Assembly (NCBI RefSeq): GCF_016811235.1
Contig: NZ_JAFBID010000016.1
Span: forward strand, 1-64,000
Direction of reading: 5' to 3'
DNA: 64,000 nt
Source: Microvirga arabica
GTDB taxonomy: Bacteria; Pseudomonadota; Alphaproteobacteria; Rhizobiales; Beijerinckiaceae
Shown: piece by piece, positions 61,884 through 64,000 of the stretch
Position numbering within the stretch: position 1 is the first letter of the stretch
Layout: every line of letters starts with the position of its first letter
The notes under the pieces: model-generated
Told to the model about the DNA's origin: nothing
The model's input: the letters and a program-made list of their open reading frames with translations, nothing else
Databases searched by the model: none
Position numbers and translations under genes: made by a program

Positions 61884-62261
61884 ATGACTCAACTGACCCT
61901 GGCGCTCGTGGCCCACGACGCCAAGAAGGATGACATGGCCGCGTTCGTGGCCCTGTACGAGAACGATCTTCGTCCCTTCACGCTTTTTGCCACCGGCACC
62001 ACGGGCGCTCGCGTGATGGAGCGTTGCCCTTCGCTCTCCGTCACGCGGCTGAAGAGCGGCCCGCTCGGCGGAGACCAGCAGATCGGCGCGATGATCGCGG
62101 AAGGCAGGATCGACGCCCTGTTCTTCTTCGTCGACCCGCTCTCGCCGCACCCGCATGACGTGGACGTGAAGGCGCTGATGCGCCTCGCCCTCGTGTACGA
62201 TATTCCCATGGCGTTGAACCGTGCCACGGCGGGACGGTTGATCGAGTCGTTCAGAGATTAA
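61884..62261 (+). CDS. mgsA: Methylglyoxal synthase
   Basis: Converts dihydroxyacetone phosphate to methylglyoxal and phosphate. The 125-residue protein has [11 protein letters not shown] at 8-18 (His11 and Asp residues), the phosphate-binding [22 protein letters not shown] with the catalytic Asp, and [18 protein letters not shown]. It starts 12 bases after the DUF1194 stop, so probably co-transcribed. Confidence 0.95.
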   Translation: MTQLTLALVAHDAKKDDMAAFVALYENDLRPFTLFATGTTGARVMERCPSLSVTRLKSGPLGGDQQIGAMIAEGRIDALFFFVDPLSPHPHDVDVKALMRLALVYDIPMALNRATAGRLIESFRD

Positions 62262-62363
62262 GCCCGGTGCGGCTTCGCGAAGAACCGGAGTTCTGCATCA
62301 GACGATGCTCTCCTTAGAGTGTGCGGATCGGGTGGATCTTTTTGATCAGTTGGAAACGATGAG

Positions 62364-62651
62364 ATGGCCCAACCTTCAGAAGAGCGCAAGCGGCAATCGC
62401 AGGCCCGCCGGGAGGCGCACGAGAAAGAGCGCCGCGAATATTGGGAAATTTTGATCGAGGGAACACGGGACGCGCACGAGAAGACGCGGCTGCTGTTCGA
62501 TCAGCGGCAGGAGAACCTCTACAGGCGGCTTGAAGACCTCGAACTGAACCTGAGAGAGGAAATCCGCGAACACGCACGAACCACCCGGATCTGGCTCATA
62601 CTGCTCAATGTGCTGATCGTAATCCTGATCCTGGTATTCCTTTGGCTCTGA
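62364..62651 (+). CDS. Small coiled-coil protein with C-terminal membrane anchor
   Basis: A 95-residue protein I do not recognise. Residues 1-72 are highly charged and helical (many Arg, Glu, Lys and Gln; likely coiled coil), and residues 75-95 are a single hydrophobic helix, so it would be tail-anchored in the inner membrane with its body in the cytoplasm. Codon use is like its neighbours. Its reality rests on composition and the clear protein architecture, not on family knowledge. Confidence 0.6.
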   Translation: MAQPSEERKRQSQARREAHEKERREYWEILIEGTRDAHEKTRLLFDQRQENLYRRLEDLELNLREEIREHARTTRIWLILLNVLIVILILVFLWL

Positions 62652-62684
62652 GTGGAAGCCAGAGCCGGGCCCACGCATCGGACG

Positions 62685-64000
62685 TCACGTGCTCCGCGGT
62701 TTGGCACGCCGAGTCGGCGGAGCGGACAGCGGATCCTCCGGCCAGGGATGCTTCGGGTACTGCCCGCGCATGTCGGCCCGCACCGCCGCCCAGGAGCCGC
62801 GCCAGAAGCCCGGCAGGTCGCGGGTGATCTGGATCGGGCGCTGCGCCGGCGAGAGCAGGTGCAGGATGAGCGGCACGCGCCCGGCTGCGATGGTGGGATG
62901 CTTGTCGAGCCCGAACAGTTCCTGCACGCGCACGGCAAGAACGGGCCCCTCTTCGGCGCCGTAATCGACGGGGATCTGCGACCCGGTTGGCACCTCGATA
63001 TGGGTCGGCGCCTCCGTGTCGAGACGCCGCTGCAGGTTCCACGGCAGCAGGCTGCGCAGGGCCTCACTCAACAGGTCGGGACCGATCTCGCCGAGGCTGC
63101 TTTTGCCCACTAGGTGCGGCGCCAGCCACTCGTCCGCATTGCGCGTCAGCGCCTCGTCGGACAGGTCCGGCCATTCCTCACCCTCGGCTTTGCGAAGGAA
63201 CATCACGCGCTCGCGCCACTGCGCCAGGGCTTTCGACCAGGGCAGCGCATCGAGCCCCAGCGAGACGAGCCCTTCGGCGAGTGCACGCGCCGCCTCTTCC
63301 GTTTGCGGAACCTTCAGGGGCCGCTCGTTCAACAGAAGAGCTCCCAGGCGCCGGACGCCTCGCGCCCGAAGAGCTTTTGCCTGCCGGTCGAAGGTGATCT
63401 CGTCGCGCTGCTCGATGGCATGGCCGAACAGCGCCTCGATCTCTTCAGGCGAGATGGCAGCGGCTGCGAGAATGCGCGCGGAGGCTGCGCCGCCGGCAAT
63501 TTCGGCAACCGCCAGATAAGACTCCTTGGCCAGCCGCTCGTGGGCCTCAAGCGATGCGCCGCGCCCGTTGGCCATGAGATACTCACCCGGCTTGCCGCGA
63601 GCCTTGGCGAGGCGGTCGGGATAAGCGAGCGTCAGCAGCGCGCCGATGGACCGCGGCTCGCCTCTTGAGGCACCGTTGCTGCCCTTCGCCCAGCCCTGAG
63701 CCATACGCCGCATGTCCTCCGCCCGCTTGGAGCGGTCGCGGCGGAAGCGCTCGACGCGGTCAGCGAGATCCGCCGCATCGCCGCCGAGGCCGCGCTCGAC
63801 GAGAACGGCCGCTACATCGGCGGCATCGCGCGCCTGCCCGCTCTCGCCGGCGAGCAGCACCATGCGGGCCAGGCGCGGCGGCAGCGGCAGGTCGCGCAAC
63901 TTGTGCCCGACCTCGGTGATGCGCCCCTCGCCGTCGAGAGCGCCGAGCTGCTGCAGCAGTGTTCTCGCTTCTTTCAGGGCCGGTGCGGGTGGAGGGTCGA
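62685..64000 (-). CDS. hrpB: ATP-dependent helicase HrpB, C-terminal part (cut by window edge)
   Basis: The reading frame is open to the right edge, so the N-terminal helicase motor is missing from the window. Seen are the end of the helicase-associated region (QQLGALDGEGRITEVGHKLR, then DLPLPPRLARMVL) and the HrpB C-terminal domain, ending with PWPEDPLSAPPTRRAKPRST where the WPEDP block is characteristic. HrpB is a DEAH-type putative RNA helicase. At least 438 residues of the roughly 820 expected are present. Confidence 0.92.
   Translation of the reverse strand, partial: DPPPAPALKEARTLLQQLGALDGEGRITEVGHKLRDLPLPPRLARMVLLAGESGQARDAADVAAVLVERGLGGDAADLADRVERFRRDRSKRAEDMRRMAQGWAKGSNGASRGEPRSIGALLTLAYPDRLAKARGKPGEYLMANGRGASLEAHERLAKESYLAVAEIAGGAASARILAAAAISPEEIEALFGHAIEQRDEITFDRQAKALRARGVRRLGALLLNERPLKVPQTEEAARALAEGLVSLGLDALPWSKALAQWRERVMFLRKAEGEEWPDLSDEALTRNADEWLAPHLVGKSSLGEIGPDLLSEALRSLLPWNLQRRLDTEAPTHIEVPTGSQIPVDYGAEEGPVLAVRVQELFGLDKHPTIAAGRVPLILHLLSPAQRPIQITRDLPGFWRGSWAAVRADMRGQYPKHPWPEDPLSAPPTRRAKPRST

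Noticed and set aside
62652-62684. Start of HrpB assigned within the window
   Set aside because: The frame remains open to position 64000 and continues with HrpB sequence, so any start codon inside would truncate the protein.

Overview
The window looks like a chromosomal core segment from a GC-rich alphaproteobacterium of the order Hyphomicrobiales (Rhizobiales). A Methylobacteriaceae/Microvirga-like genus is my best guess but is not proven. Reasons: a class II (CP4-type) EPSP synthase, a FYDLN-acid protein divergent from aroA-cmk, an Hsp20-DUF1150 pair, an M17 aminopeptidase-NlpC/P60 pair, a GAAC-N7-GAAC LexA box, two YejA paralogues in one yej operon, and many intergenic palindromes typical of these genomes. 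I see no insertion sequence, phage gene, CRISPR array or pseudogene; every gene recognised is intact, and only the last is cut by the window edge.

Layout. 1-500: an SOS-type promoter pointing left out of the window, then nested palindromic repeats. 500-2624 (minus): GNAT acetyltransferase, prephenate dehydratase and kdsB, with overlapping ends. 2897-3556: membrane-anchored cytochrome c. 3710-11729 (plus): yejA1-yejA2-DUF4260-yejB-yejE-yejF peptide importer, then a CDF metal exporter. 12767-18511 (plus): deoB, urc1, urc4, upp and a 2-keto-3-deoxy-sugar kinase, which together look like a bacterial version of the URC uracil-catabolism pathway. 18836-21133: M17 aminopeptidase and NlpC/P60 hydrolase. 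21285-30673 (minus): a ten-gene nucleoside uptake and salvage operon (BMP binding protein, ATPase, VOC protein, two permeases, cdd, punA, deoC, deoA, hydroxyacid dehydrogenase).

30826-38132: moeB-like gene, then minus-strand translation genes pheT, pheS, rplT, rpmI and infC (infC appears to use an AUU start codon) and a glycosyltransferase. 38226-41310: alpha/beta hydrolase, DUF1150, Hsp20, argH. 41506-47824 (plus): dipeptide/oligopeptide ABC importer with an M19 dipeptidase. 47953-51886 (minus): polyamine-type ABC importer. 52059-55885: proline iminopeptidase, 3-hydroxybutyrate dehydrogenase, and 5-oxoprolinase subunits PxpB and PxpC. 55914-58115: malate synthase G. 58269-58344: tRNA-Ala(GGC). 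58426-64000: FYDLN-acid protein, aroA, cmk, DUF1194, mgsA, a small membrane protein, and the C-terminal part of HrpB.

The genes together describe a scavenging heterotroph. Four complete ABC importers (Yej peptides, nucleosides, di/oligopeptides, polyamines) each sit beside matching hydrolases or salvage enzymes: aminopeptidases, M19 dipeptidase, 5-oxoprolinase, nucleoside phosphorylases and deoxyribose-phosphate aldolase. Pentose phosphates, C2 units and amino acids would then feed central metabolism. The observations most worth following up are the deoB-urc1-urc4-upp cluster, the LexA-controlled promoter at the left edge, and the AUU start of infC.
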